Assembly (NCBI GenBank): GCA_021825225.1 | Contig: JAKAIH010000056.1 | Coordinates: 1 to 10,017 of the forward strand | Reading direction: 5' to 3' | DNA: 10,017 nt | Origin: Pseudomonadota bacterium | Lineage (GTDB): Bacteria > Pseudomonadota > Gammaproteobacteria > Burkholderiales > SG8-39 | Shown here: piece after piece, positions 1-6,363 of the stretch | How the letters are laid out: each line of letters opens with the position of its first letter | How positions within the stretch are numbered: the first letter of the stretch is position 1 | Notes under the pieces: model-generated | Database searches by the model: none | What the model was told of the DNA's origin: nothing | The model's input: the letters and a program-made list of their open reading frames with translations, nothing else | Made by a program: the position numbers and the translations under genes

Positions 1-680
1 TCCTGCACCGATACCTCGCCGGCGGAGAAGCCGGGCAGCGACTCTATCGGCAGCGGCCGCTCGAGCAGGATCGCCTGCTCGCCGACGAGTTCACCGGTGA
101 GCCCGCGCTCGGCGAGCCGGGCGAGGAGGTATTGCTCGGCCGTGAGGCGGCGCGGGTTGACGCGCAAGGTCATCGGCGGATGCAGGTTGCCAGCGTTGAG
201 CACCGACTCCCAATGCCGCGGCCAGGCGGCACGCACGCGATCTATCCACCATTGCGGATAGGAGTAATGCGCGACTTCGGAGCTGCAGCGCGCGACGAGC
301 GCGTCCGCCTCGCGCAGATAGTTGCGCAGCACCGCGTTGGCCAGGCCCTTGGCCGCGGGCTCGAGGCGCGCCACCGCGCGCACCGCCTGATCCACCGTGG
401 TATGGCTCGCGCCCGGCCGCGCCCGCAGCTGATACAGCGCGGCGAGCAACAAGGCGTGCAGTACCGGTTTGACCGGCTTGTGCAGCAACTCCGCCAGCAG
501 TGCGTCTAGCAGGCCCAGGTTGCGCAGCGTGCCATAGGCCAGGTCGCGCACCGCCGCACCCATGCTCGAACCTGCTTCCAGCGTTGCGAGCGCGTCCGAC
601 AGGCTGCGGCCGGCGCGCACCTGCGCGATGGCGTCGCCTGCGGCATACAGCGCGAGTTCTAGATTAGCGGATCTGGACAA
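1..680 (-). CDS. rsmB: 16S rRNA (cytosine-967-C5)-methyltransferase RsmB, 5' part (runs off left edge)
   Basis: RsmB (Sun/Fmu) uses SAM to methylate C967 of 16S rRNA in the cytoplasm. The window holds the first 226 codons; the end lies beyond base 1. Residues about 5-135 form the NusB-like RNA-binding domain (RDLAYGTLRNLG at 45-56, HTTVDQAVR at 93-101, KGLANAVLRNYLR at 111-123). The family signature HYSYPQWW follows at 138-145, then TLRVNPRRLT at 171-180 and LPGFSAGEVSVQ at 215-226, where the SAM-binding domain is about to begin. The catalytic cysteines are outside the window. No in-frame ATG or GTG lies upstream in the htpX-rsmB gap; the TTG at 680-678 gives a normal family N-terminus (MSRSANLELALYAAG). 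No clear ribosome-binding site precedes it, and a 20-bp palindrome ends 12 bp away. It is the last visible gene of the def-fmt-htpX group. Family certain, start uncertain. Confidence 0.9.
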   Translation of the reverse strand, partial: MSRSANLELALYAAGDAIAQVRAGRSLSDALATLEAGSSMGAAVRDLAYGTLRNLGLLDALLAELLHKPVKPVLHALLLAALYQLRARPGASHTTVDQAVRAVARLEPAAKGLANAVLRNYLREADALVARCSSEVAHYSYPQWWIDRVRAAWPRHWESVLNAGNLHPPMTLRVNPRRLTAEQYLLARLAERGLTGELVGEQAILLERPLPIESLPGFSAGEVSVQ

Positions 681-692
681 GGGAACAAGGCT

Positions 693-712
693 GCGGCGGC
701 CATGGCCGCCGC
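693..712. repeat. 20-bp perfect palindrome just upstream of rsmB
   Basis: GCGGCGGCCA is followed directly by its reverse complement TGGCCGCCGC. In the minus-strand transcript this can fold into a very stable GC hairpin ending 12 nt before the proposed rsmB TTG start, where a Shine-Dalgarno sequence would normally sit. The central ATG (703-701) opens a 14-codon frame that ends at TAG 661-659, overlapping the start of rsmB in another frame. There is no T-run of the kind that marks an intrinsic terminator. The dyad is certain; a role in limiting rsmB translation or transcription is inference. Confidence 0.7.
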
Positions 713-810
713 GCCGGAGTGGTGATGGAAGAACCCCGCATGCTACACCGGGAAGCGGGTGTGGAGTACCGCTGTCGTGCGTTACGTCGTTGCCTGCTGG
801 CGGGCACCCT

Positions 811-1650
811 TTACGCCATCGCCCGCAGGCGGGCGATGCGCATCTCGGTCGCGGGGTGGGTGCTGAACAGATTCTGCATGCCTGAGCCTGAGAGCGGGTT
901 GATGATCATCATCTGCGCCGTCGCCGGATGCTCCTCGGCGGCAACCATGGGCAGGCCGTGGGCGTAGCGTTCCATTTTCGCGAGCGCATCGGCGAGCGCG
1001 TTCGGGTCGCCCGAGATCTCGGCGCCGCCGCGGTCGGCCTCGAATTCGCGTGCGCGTGAAATCGCCATTTGAATCAGCATCGCCGCGATCGGCGCCAGGA
1101 TCATCACGATCAGTCCGACGACAGGATTGGCGCGTTCGCCATCGCTGCGCCCGCCGAAGAGGAAGCCGAACTGGGCGATGGAAGAGATCGCTCCGGCCAC
1201 GGTGGCGGCTACGGTGGAAATCAGGATGTCGCGATGCTTCACATGCGTCAGTTCGTGCGCCATCACGCCGCGCAATTCGCGCGCCGTCAACAGCTGCAGG
1301 ATGCCGGTGGTCGCCGCGACTGCGGCATGCTCGGGGTTGCGTCCGGTGGCAAACGCATTGGGCTGCGCTTCGTCGATCAGGTACACGCGCGGCATGGGCA
1401 GCCCGGCGCGCTGCGCCAATTCCTGCACCAGGCCATAGAACTGCGGCGCGCTCGCCGCATCGACTTCATGCGCGTTATACATGCGCAGCACCATCGCGTC
1501 GGAGAACCAGTAGGCGAAAATATTCATCGCGCCGCCAAGCGCGAGCGCGAGCAGCATGCCGTTTGCGCCGCCGATCGCGGCGCCGACGACGCCGAACAGC
1601 GCCACGATGCCTGCCATCAGGATGGTGGTCTTAAGCCAGTTTCCCAGCAT
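811..1650 (-). CDS. htpX: Membrane zinc metalloprotease HtpX (M48B)
   Basis: HtpX is an inner-membrane zinc endopeptidase that degrades misfolded or damaged membrane proteins, with its active site in the cytoplasm. The 279-residue product has the usual family length and plan. Hydrophobic segments lie at about 8-28 and 31-49, the zinc motif HELTH at 132-136 (two His ligands and the catalytic Glu), two more hydrophobic segments at about 142-165 and 176-196, and EFEAD at 202-206, whose first Glu is the expected third zinc ligand. The family motif [15 protein letters not shown] is at 98-112. I prefer the ATG at 1650-1648: AGGA at 1662-1659 lies 8 nt upstream and the protein then begins MLGNWLKT as in relatives. 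A GTG at 1665-1663 would add five residues but would put the AGGA inside the gene. It starts 36 bp after fmt, probably in the same transcript. Its conserved place beside fmt and rsmB does not itself explain its role. Confidence 0.95.
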   Translation of the reverse strand: MLGNWLKTTILMAGIVALFGVVGAAIGGANGMLLALALGGAMNIFAYWFSDAMVLRMYNAHEVDAASAPQFYGLVQELAQRAGLPMPRVYLIDEAQPNAFATGRNPEHAAVAATTGILQLLTARELRGVMAHELTHVKHRDILISTVAATVAGAISSIAQFGFLFGGRSDGERANPVVGLIVMILAPIAAMLIQMAISRAREFEADRGGAEISGDPNALADALAKMERYAHGLPMVAAEEHPATAQMMIINPLSGSGMQNLFSTHPATEMRIARLRAMA

Positions 1651-1686
1651 TCGCGGGTTCCTCACAAGGGTTGATTATGCAGAGCA

Positions 1687-2631
1687 TCAAATGGGGGCCT
1701 TGGCGGACAATTCAAGCCGCTCCCCTTGCGTCAGCGCAAAGCCGGCGAGGAACTGCGCCGCCGCCAGGCGCTTGCCCCCGGCGCGCTGCAGTTCCTCCAG
1801 CTTTAGCGCGCCGCTGCCGCAGGCGACGACTACGCCGGCGGGACCCGCCTCCAGGATGGTTCCGGGCGCGCCTTGCGCTGCAACCGTCCGGGCGCGCCAG
1901 ATTTTCAGCCCGACGTTTCTTATGCTGCTCGACGCGCCCGGCAGCGGATTGAACGCGCGCACCTTGCGCTCGATCGCCACCGCGCTCTCGCGCCAGTCGA
2001 TCCCGGCTTCGGCCTTGTTGATCTTCGCCGCGTAGCTCGCGTCCGCGTCCGTCTGGGGCTGGGCGGGCAGCGCGCCGTGCCCCAGCTGAGGAAGTACGCG
2101 CACGATCAGGCGTGCACCCAGCTCGGCCAGCTTGTCGTGCAGGCTGCCGCCGGTGTCGTCCGCAGCAATGGGTATCGCCTCGGCGGCGAGCACCGCCCCG
2201 GTATCCAGGCCGCGGTCCATTTGCATGATGGAGATTCCGGTGCTTGCGTCCCCGGCGAGGATGGCGCGCTGGATCGGCGCCGCGCCGCGCCAGCGCGGCA
2301 GCAGCGAAGCGTGGATATTGATTGCGCCCAGACGCGTCAGCGCGAGCACCGGCTCAGGCAGGATCAGGCCGTAGGCGGCGACTACCATCAGCTCAGCCCC
2401 GGCCGCGCGCAGGCGCTCGCGTGTCTGCCCGTCCTTGAGGCTCGCCGGCTGAAACACCTGCAGGCCGTACTCCAGCGCCAGCGCCTTTACCGCGCTGGGA
2501 GCGAGTCTGAGCCCGCGGCCTGTGGGCCGGTCGGGCTGGGTCAGGACCAGGGCGATGTCATGGCCCGCGCCGTGCAGCGCAGCCAGGGCGCGCGCGGCGA
2601 ATTCGGGAGTGCCGGCAAATATGAGGCGCAT
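1687..2631 (-). CDS. fmt: Methionyl-tRNA formyltransferase
   Basis: Fmt transfers a formyl group from 10-formyl-tetrahydrofolate to the amino group of Met on initiator tRNA, making fMet-tRNA for translation start. The 314-residue protein is full length. It has the N-terminal Rossmann domain (MRLIFAGTPEFA), the tRNA-contacting loop QPDRPTGRGLRL at 32-43, and the catalytic Asn-His-Asp set as N105 and H107 (INIHASLLPRWRGAAPI, 104-120) and D143 (MDRGLDTG). The C-terminal tRNA-binding domain begins near 205 (YAAKINKAEAGIDW, AFNPLPGA). The ATG at 2631 is the family start, 19 bp after the def stop, with only a poor ribosome-binding site; coupling to def translation is likely. def and fmt are a functional pair, the formyl group added here being removed by Def. 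Confidence 0.97.
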   Translation of the reverse strand: MRLIFAGTPEFAARALAALHGAGHDIALVLTQPDRPTGRGLRLAPSAVKALALEYGLQVFQPASLKDGQTRERLRAAGAELMVVAAYGLILPEPVLALTRLGAINIHASLLPRWRGAAPIQRAILAGDASTGISIMQMDRGLDTGAVLAAEAIPIAADDTGGSLHDKLAELGARLIVRVLPQLGHGALPAQPQTDADASYAAKINKAEAGIDWRESAVAIERKVRAFNPLPGASSSIRNVGLKIWRARTVAAQGAPGTILEAGPAGVVVACGSGALKLEELQRAGGKRLAAAQFLAGFALTQGERLELSAKAPI

Positions 2632-2650
2632 CCGCGCGGGCTGGGGGAGG

Positions 2651-3154
2651 TCAGGCGCTCTGGCGCTGCTGCTTGAGCATCTTGGCGCGGATGCGGGTTT
2701 GCTTCAGGCGCGACAGGTACTCGACAAACACCTTTCCCTTGAGGTGGTCCATCTCGTGCTGTATGCACACCGCGAGCAGGCCCTCGGCTTCCATGGTGAA
2801 ACTCTGGCCGTCCAATCCCAGCGCGCGCACCACGATATGCTCGGCACGCGCGACTTTCTCGTATATGCCCGGCAGGGAGAGGCAGCCCTCTTCGCAATCG
2901 GATTCGCCCATGGCGGCGACGATCTCGGGATTGATCAGGGTCAGCAGCTGGTCGCGGCTCTCCGAGGTGTCGATGACGATCACCTGTTCGTGCACGTCCA
3001 CCTGGGTCGCGGCCAAACCTACGCCGGGGGCGGCATACATGGTTTCGGCCATGTCGGCGACCAGACGGCGTATGCCGTCGTTTACCTCCGCCACCGGCGC
3101 CGCGATTTTGTGCAAGCGCGGATCGGGGTAGCGCAGGATGTGTAAGCGAGACAT
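2651..3154 (-). CDS. def: Peptide deformylase
   Basis: Def removes the N-formyl group from nascent proteins at the ribosome exit. It is a small metalloenzyme, usually Fe(II). The 167-residue protein carries all three family motifs: GVGLAATQ at 44-51, EGCLSLPG at 89-96 with metal ligand C91, and QHEMDHLKG at 132-140 with ligands H133 and H137 and catalytic E134. The pattern and the short basic C-terminus fit the Gram-negative type 1 enzyme. The ATG at 3154 gives the typical N-terminus ([14 protein letters not shown]). It is the first gene of the leftward group and is transcribed from the AT-rich divergent region shared with the LysM gene; no other gene precedes it. Confidence 0.97.
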   Translation of the reverse strand: MSRLHILRYPDPRLHKIAAPVAEVNDGIRRLVADMAETMYAAPGVGLAATQVDVHEQVIVIDTSESRDQLLTLINPEIVAAMGESDCEEGCLSLPGIYEKVARAEHIVVRALGLDGQSFTMEAEGLLAVCIQHEMDHLKGKVFVEYLSRLKQTRIRAKMLKQQRQSA

Positions 3155-3262
3155 AAAAACTTGCTAATTGAACGGATTAGGTGCTAAATTTAATGAAGTC
3201 TATAAAAAGCGTGCTAGACTTTATATGATTCAGCCCTCTATTTAGATAGGTTCGAGGCTCCT
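3155..3262. promoter_or_regulatory. Divergent promoter region between def and the LysM gene
   Basis: This 108-bp stretch is clearly AT-richer than its surroundings and separates two outward-facing genes, so it should hold promoters for both. For the plus strand I see -10-like hexamers TATAAA (3201-3206) and TATGAT (3224-3229), neither with a good -35 at standard spacing. TTGAAC (3168-3173) is a -35-like hexamer, but it has only TAATGA 17 bp downstream. The pentamer TGCTA occurs three times, at 3162, 3182 and 3212, that is 20 and 30 bp apart. An exact 7-bp inverted repeat, AAGTCTA (3196-3202) and TAGACTT (3215-3221), has a 12-bp spacer. The LysM gene has GAGG at 3254-3257, 5 nt before its ATG. 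Regulatory role is inferred from position; the exact promoters are not resolved. Confidence 0.6.
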
Positions 3263-4324
3263 ATGCGCAAGTCTATCATAGTCGCAATGCTCGCCGCGGC
3301 GTTGGCGGCCACGCCCCTCATGGCTCAGCAGCGCGCGGAAACAGGGCTGCAGAACGATGCGCCTGACCGTTATGTCGTCGTCAAGGGCGATACCTTGTGG
3401 AGCATTGCGGCGAAGTTTCTCAAGGACCCCTGGCGCTGGCCCGAAATGTGGAAGCTGAACCAGGAGGACGTCAAGAACCCGCACTTGATCTATCCGGGAG
3501 ACGTGATCGTGCTCGACCGTAGCGGGCCGAAGCCGGAACTCAAGATCGAGATGGGCGCGACGGTAAAGCTGGAGCCGCGCATACGCGTCGAGGACACCAG
3601 CAGGGAGGCGATTCCCAGCATTCCGCCCAGCGTCATCGAACCTTTCCTGTCGCGGCCGCTGGTGATAGAGCCCGACGGCCTGGACAAGGCGCCGCACATC
3701 ATCGCGGCGCAGGCCGACCGCGTCTACCTGGGCTCGGGCGACGTAGCCTACGTCAGCGGCATCAAGGACGCGAAGGTCGACAGCCTGTGGCAGATATATC
3801 GCCAGGGCAAGCCGCTGGTCGACCCCGAGACCAAGAAGACGCTGGGCTACGAAGCGGTGTTTCTCGGCGACGGCCGCGTTACCGCGGCCGGAGACCCCGC
3901 AACCATACGGATATTCGGCGCGCAGCGGGAGATCGGCACCGGGGACAGTCTGATCGCCGCCGACCCGCTGGTGCTGAAGAGTTACGCTCCGCACGCACCC
4001 GACAAGCAGATACACGGCCGCATCATCGCCACCCGCGGCGGCTTGCGCGAGACCGGCCCGCAAAACGTGGTGACACTCAACAAGGGCAAGAACGATGGCC
4101 TGGAGCCCGGCCATGTGCTCGCCCTGCTGCGCCTGGGACGCACGGTATCGAAGACGACCCGCAGCACCAAATGGTTTCGCGCGGACCAGGTCGAGGCCAC
4201 CAAACTGCCGGACGAACGCTACGGACTGGTGTTCGTATTCCGCACCTTCGACCACGTTTCCTACGCCCTGGTGATGTCGGCCAACCGGCCGGTGCTGCTG
4301 GACGACGTGGTGACCACACCTTAA
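3263..4324 (+). CDS. tsaP: Secreted LysM peptidoglycan-binding protein, TsaP-like
   Basis: This is probably the periplasmic protein that binds peptidoglycan and associates with the type IV pilus secretin (TsaP family of Neisseria and Pseudomonas), helping pili emerge through the outer membrane. The 353-residue product starts with a signal peptide (MRKS, then a hydrophobic run to about residue 21, likely cleavage after PLMA). One LysM domain follows at about 36-85 (YVVVKGDTLWSIAAKFL, then LIYPGDVIVLD), with the DPWRWPEMWKLN insert typical of this family. The remaining 270 residues have no motif I can name; the family carries a C-terminal FlgT-like region there. ATG at 3263 is supported by GAGG 5 nt upstream and by the signal peptide. 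It is followed by dprA, as is the TsaP gene in Pseudomonas. No pilus gene is in the window, so the pilus link rests on family and gene order. A generic LysM cell-wall protein is the alternative. Confidence 0.8.
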   Translation: MRKSIIVAMLAAALAATPLMAQQRAETGLQNDAPDRYVVVKGDTLWSIAAKFLKDPWRWPEMWKLNQEDVKNPHLIYPGDVIVLDRSGPKPELKIEMGATVKLEPRIRVEDTSREAIPSIPPSVIEPFLSRPLVIEPDGLDKAPHIIAAQADRVYLGSGDVAYVSGIKDAKVDSLWQIYRQGKPLVDPETKKTLGYEAVFLGDGRVTAAGDPATIRIFGAQREIGTGDSLIAADPLVLKSYAPHAPDKQIHGRIIATRGGLRETGPQNVVTLNKGKNDGLEPGHVLALLRLGRTVSKTTRSTKWFRADQVEATKLPDERYGLVFVFRTFDHVSYALVMSANRPVLLDDVVTTP

Positions 4325-4334
4325 GTCGGACGAA

Positions 4335-4359
4335 CCGGAACCAGGCAAAGTGCCTCCGG
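4335..4359 (+). terminator. Hairpin after the LysM gene, possible weak terminator
   Basis: Ten nt after the TAA stop, AGGCA (4343-4347) and TGCCT (4351-4355) form a 5-bp stem with loop AAG. This is flanked by CCGG at 4335-4338 and CCGG at 4356-4359, which can pair as an outer stem. There is no T-run after it, so intrinsic termination is doubtful; it may only protect the 3' end or reduce read-through into dprA. Confidence 0.3.
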
Positions 4360-4384
4360 CCGGGAACGAACCCTTCTCCCACGA

Positions 4385-4435
4385 ACAAGGGGGGGATGCA
4401 CCCCCCCTTGTCCCCCGAGGGGACTTCCTTCGGGG
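4385..4435. repeat. Tandem GC hairpins with G7/C7 stem in the LysM-dprA gap
   Basis: ACAAGGGGGGG (4385-4395) and CCCCCCCTTGT (4401-4411) are exact reverse complements, giving an 11-bp stem around ATGCA. Immediately after, CCCCGAGG (4413-4420) pairs with CCTTCGGGG (4427-4435) with a one-base bulge. With the hairpin at 4335-4359 they fill most of the 149-bp gap (4325-4473). The look is that of a dispersed intergenic palindrome or a transcription-attenuating structure rather than a classical terminator, because no T-run follows. I saw no second copy in this window. Confidence 0.6.
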
Positions 4436-4473
4436 CGTAAATCCCCCCGCGCCTACTGCATGTCCGGAACGCG

Positions 4474-5544
4474 ATGCAGCCGGACGCTGATCTCGCGGCG
4501 TGGATCAAGCTCAGCCTGGTGCCTGGCTTGGGCGGCCAGAGCCTGCGCAAACTGCTCGGCGCGTACGGCCTGCCGCAGCAGGTACTGGCAGCCGGCCGCA
4601 GCGCGCTCACCCGGGTCGTTTCCGCCGAGCTTGCGACGCGTATCCTGTCCGACGAGGATGCGGCTGCAGTCGAGGCTGCGCTGGAATGGGCGGCGGCAGA
4701 AGGCCACGCCGTAATCACGCTGGCCGATGCGGATTATCCGCAGCCGCTGCTCGAGACCCCGGATCCGCCGGCGCTCCTGTATCTGCGCGGCCGGCGCGAG
4801 TTGCTCGCGCGTCCCGGCCTGGCCATCGTCGGCAGCCGCAATGCCACGCCCCAGGGCGAGAGCAATGCCGAACAATTTGCGCGCGCGTTCAGTTCCGCGG
4901 GTTTCACCATCGTCAGCGGCCTTGCGCTGGGCATAGATGCCGCGGCGCATCGCGGCGGCCTGGCCGCGGCGGGCTCTACCATCGCGGTGCTGGGCACCGG
5001 GGCGGACATACTCTATCCGCAGCGCAACCGCGCGCTGGGCGAGCGCATTGCGCGCGAGGGGCTGATTCTGTCGGAATTTCCGCTGGGTACGCCGCCGCAC
5101 GCCGGCAATTTCCCGCGGCGCAACCGTGTGATCTCGGGTCTCGCGCGCGGCTGCCTGGTGGTGGAGGCCGCGCTCGCCTCGGGTTCGCTGATCACCGCGC
5201 GCCTCGCCGCCGAGCAGGGACGCGAAGTGTTCGCGCTGCCCGGGTCGATCCATTCGCCGCATTCCAAGGGCTGCCATGCGCTGATCAAGCAAGGCGCGAA
5301 GCTGGTGGAAAGCGCGCAGGACCTGTTGCAGGAGTTCGGCATGCAGGCGCAGGCCACGCCGGCTGCCGCCGCCGCGCCCGCTACCGGCCTGCTCGCGCAA
5401 CTGGGCTATGACGCCTGTGACATAGACACGCTGTGCGCGAGAAGCGGCTTGACTGCGCACGAGGTATCGGCCATGCTGCTGCAACTCGAGCTCGACGGCA
5501 AGGTCGCGAGCCTGCCCGGCGGGCTGTATCAGAAAGTCTCCTGA
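4474..5544 (+). CDS. dprA: DNA-processing protein DprA (Smf)
   Basis: DprA binds incoming single-stranded DNA during natural transformation, protects it and loads RecA. The 356-residue protein has the full family plan. An N-terminal helix-hairpin-helix/SAM-like part covers about 1-65 (LVPGLGGQSLRKLL). The Rossmann-like core at about 80-290 carries IVGSRNAT (118-125), SGLALGIDAAAH (148-159), NFPRRNRVISGLA (212-224), SGSLITAR (236-243) and ALPGSI (254-259). An Ala/Pro linker (292-303) precedes a winged-helix C-terminal domain (305-356). The ATG at 4474 has GGAA 4 nt before it. It follows the LysM gene by 149 bp containing strong hairpins, so it may have some independent expression. dprA is also widespread in bacteria not known to transform; its presence with a TsaP-like gene is consistent with competence but does not prove it. 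Confidence 0.96.
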   Translation: MQPDADLAAWIKLSLVPGLGGQSLRKLLGAYGLPQQVLAAGRSALTRVVSAELATRILSDEDAAAVEAALEWAAAEGHAVITLADADYPQPLLETPDPPALLYLRGRRELLARPGLAIVGSRNATPQGESNAEQFARAFSSAGFTIVSGLALGIDAAAHRGGLAAAGSTIAVLGTGADILYPQRNRALGERIAREGLILSEFPLGTPPHAGNFPRRNRVISGLARGCLVVEAALASGSLITARLAAEQGREVFALPGSIHSPHSKGCHALIKQGAKLVESAQDLLQEFGMQAQATPAAAAAPATGLLAQLGYDACDIDTLCARSGLTAHEVSAMLLQLELDGKVASLPGGLYQKVS

Positions 5545-5549
5545 AAAAC

Positions 5550-5573
5550 CGTTGCAAAAGGAAATTTGCAGCG
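5550..5573 (+). repeat. Stem-loop just after dprA
   Basis: CGTTGCAAA (5550-5558) can pair with TTTGCAGCG (5565-5573) as a 9-bp stem including one G-U pair, with loop AGGAAA. It begins 5 nt after the dprA stop. No T-run follows, so it is more likely an RNA-stability or attenuation element than a terminator. The rest of the 101-bp dprA-smg gap holds nothing I recognise apart from TAAGAGG at 5627-5633, 12 nt before the smg ATG. Confidence 0.35.
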
Positions 5574-5645
5574 GCCCGATCCGGGGGAGTATGAGAGAAA
5601 GCGTCCGCTCATAGCGCAACAAGTTCTAAGAGGCCGCCCAGAAGA

Positions 5646-6104
5646 ATGTTCGACATACTCGTCTACCTGTTCGAAAACTACTACCACACCGACCTCTACC
5701 CCGATCAAGATGCGCTGGCGCGCAAACTCAGCGCCGCCGGCTTCGAGCACGAAGACATCAGCGAGGCGCTCGCCTGGCTGCAGGGGCTCACCGCCACCGA
5801 GACCAGCACGCTTCCCGATTCACTCGCGCAAAGCACGGCGTTTCGCGGCTATGCCGAAGTCGAGGCGGTCAAGCTCGGCGTCGAAGGGCGCGGTTTTCTC
5901 GCTTTTCTGGAGGGCGCCAAGGTGCTCACGCCGCTGGTGCGCGAGATCATCATCGAGCGCGCGATGGCACTCGCGGAAGACAGCGTGAGCATCGAGAAAC
6001 TGAAAGTGATCGTGCTGATGGTTTTGTGGAGCCAGCAGCATGCGATCGATTCGCTCATCCTGGAAGAACTGCTCTCCGATCGCGCGCAATTGCTAATGCA
6101 TTAG
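5646..6104 (+). CDS. smg: Smg family protein (DUF494), function unknown
   Basis: This 152-residue acidic, mostly helical cytoplasmic protein is a recognisable Smg/DUF494 member: it begins MFDILVYLFENYY, and the helical C-terminal part (EIIIERAMAL, LKVIVLMVLWSQ) is typical, as is the total length. It has no signal peptide, no convincing membrane segment and no catalytic motif. The family's biochemical function is not established; its link is positional, sitting next to dprA and a topoisomerase gene in many proteobacteria. The ATG at 5646 gives the family N-terminus. The ribosome-binding site is either the weak AGAAG directly before it or TAAGAGG 12 nt upstream. Probably co-transcribed with dprA. 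Confidence 0.92.
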   Translation: MFDILVYLFENYYHTDLYPDQDALARKLSAAGFEHEDISEALAWLQGLTATETSTLPDSLAQSTAFRGYAEVEAVKLGVEGRGFLAFLEGAKVLTPLVREIIIERAMALAEDSVSIEKLKVIVLMVLWSQQHAIDSLILEELLSDRAQLLMH

Positions 6105-6146
6105 GTTTGCTGGCGCAGATTAAGTCGCTGTTTCCCTGAACTTTGT

Positions 6147-6163
6147 CACGGCGCAGCGCCGTG
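6147..6163. terminator. Compact dyad after smg, possible terminator
   Basis: CACGGCGC and GCGCCGTG are perfect reverse complements around a single A. As RNA this folds as a 6-bp GC stem (CACGGC/GCCGTG) with loop GCAGC, 43 nt after the smg stop. It is followed by TCTCCTTGCTTC, pyrimidine-rich but without a proper T-run. A weak terminator separating smg from topB would fit, because a promoter-like sequence and a 259-bp gap follow. Confidence 0.4.
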
Positions 6164-6168
6164 TCTCC

Positions 6169-6198
6169 TTGCTTCGCCCTCCGGTTTGCACTTATCAT
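6169..6198 (+). promoter_or_regulatory. Candidate sigma-70 promoter for topB
   Basis: TTGCTT (6169-6174) and TATCAT (6193-6198; five of six bases match TATAAT) are 18 bp apart, just after the dyad at 6147-6163. Transcription would start near 6205 and give a leader of about 160 nt that includes the short topB-like reading frame at 6265-6354. The -35 is poor, so this is a suggestion from position and pattern only. Confidence 0.35.
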
Positions 6199-6264
6199 GC
6201 TGCCGCTTGCTGCACCGGGCAGATCAATATCGATTGAGGCTGCGCGCGCGGGTCCGACCACACC

Positions 6265-6354
6265 ATGACCAAAAAACTCATCATCGCCGAGAAGCCTTCC
6301 GTCGCGAACGATATTGCGCGCGACCGAGTTCACGAGCGCGCGCCCGCGCACTGA
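6265..6354 (+). pseudogene. Truncated duplicate of the topB 5' end (29 codons)
   Basis: An ATG here opens a 29-residue frame beginning MTKKLIIAEKPSVANDIAR, matching residues 1-19 of the topB product that starts exactly 99 bp downstream, except for T instead of A at position 2. After codon 19 the frame goes on with ten unrelated residues (DRVHERAPAH) and stops at TGA 6352-6354, 9 nt before the topB ATG. Over the 57 shared bases there are 8 differences, all transitions, and 7 are silent. That pattern means both copies evolved under protein-level constraint, so this is neither a recent copying slip nor an assembly duplication. It carries the EKPS part of the topoisomerase active site but nothing else, so it cannot be an enzyme. 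It may be a remnant of a replaced topB allele, or now a leader peptide for topB. No convincing ribosome-binding site lies upstream (ACCACACC before the ATG). Confidence 0.8.
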
Positions 6355-6363
6355 CCGGACCTT

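Noticed and set aside
1651-1665. GTG start for htpX at 1665
   Set aside because: It would place the AGGA ribosome-binding site inside the coding region; the ATG at 1650 fits better.
3242-4348. 368-codon minus-strand open frame
   Set aside because: Antisense shadow of the LysM gene, which has a signal peptide, a LysM domain and a ribosome-binding site.
4453-5622. 389-codon minus-strand open frame
   Set aside because: Antisense to dprA, with no recognisable motifs.
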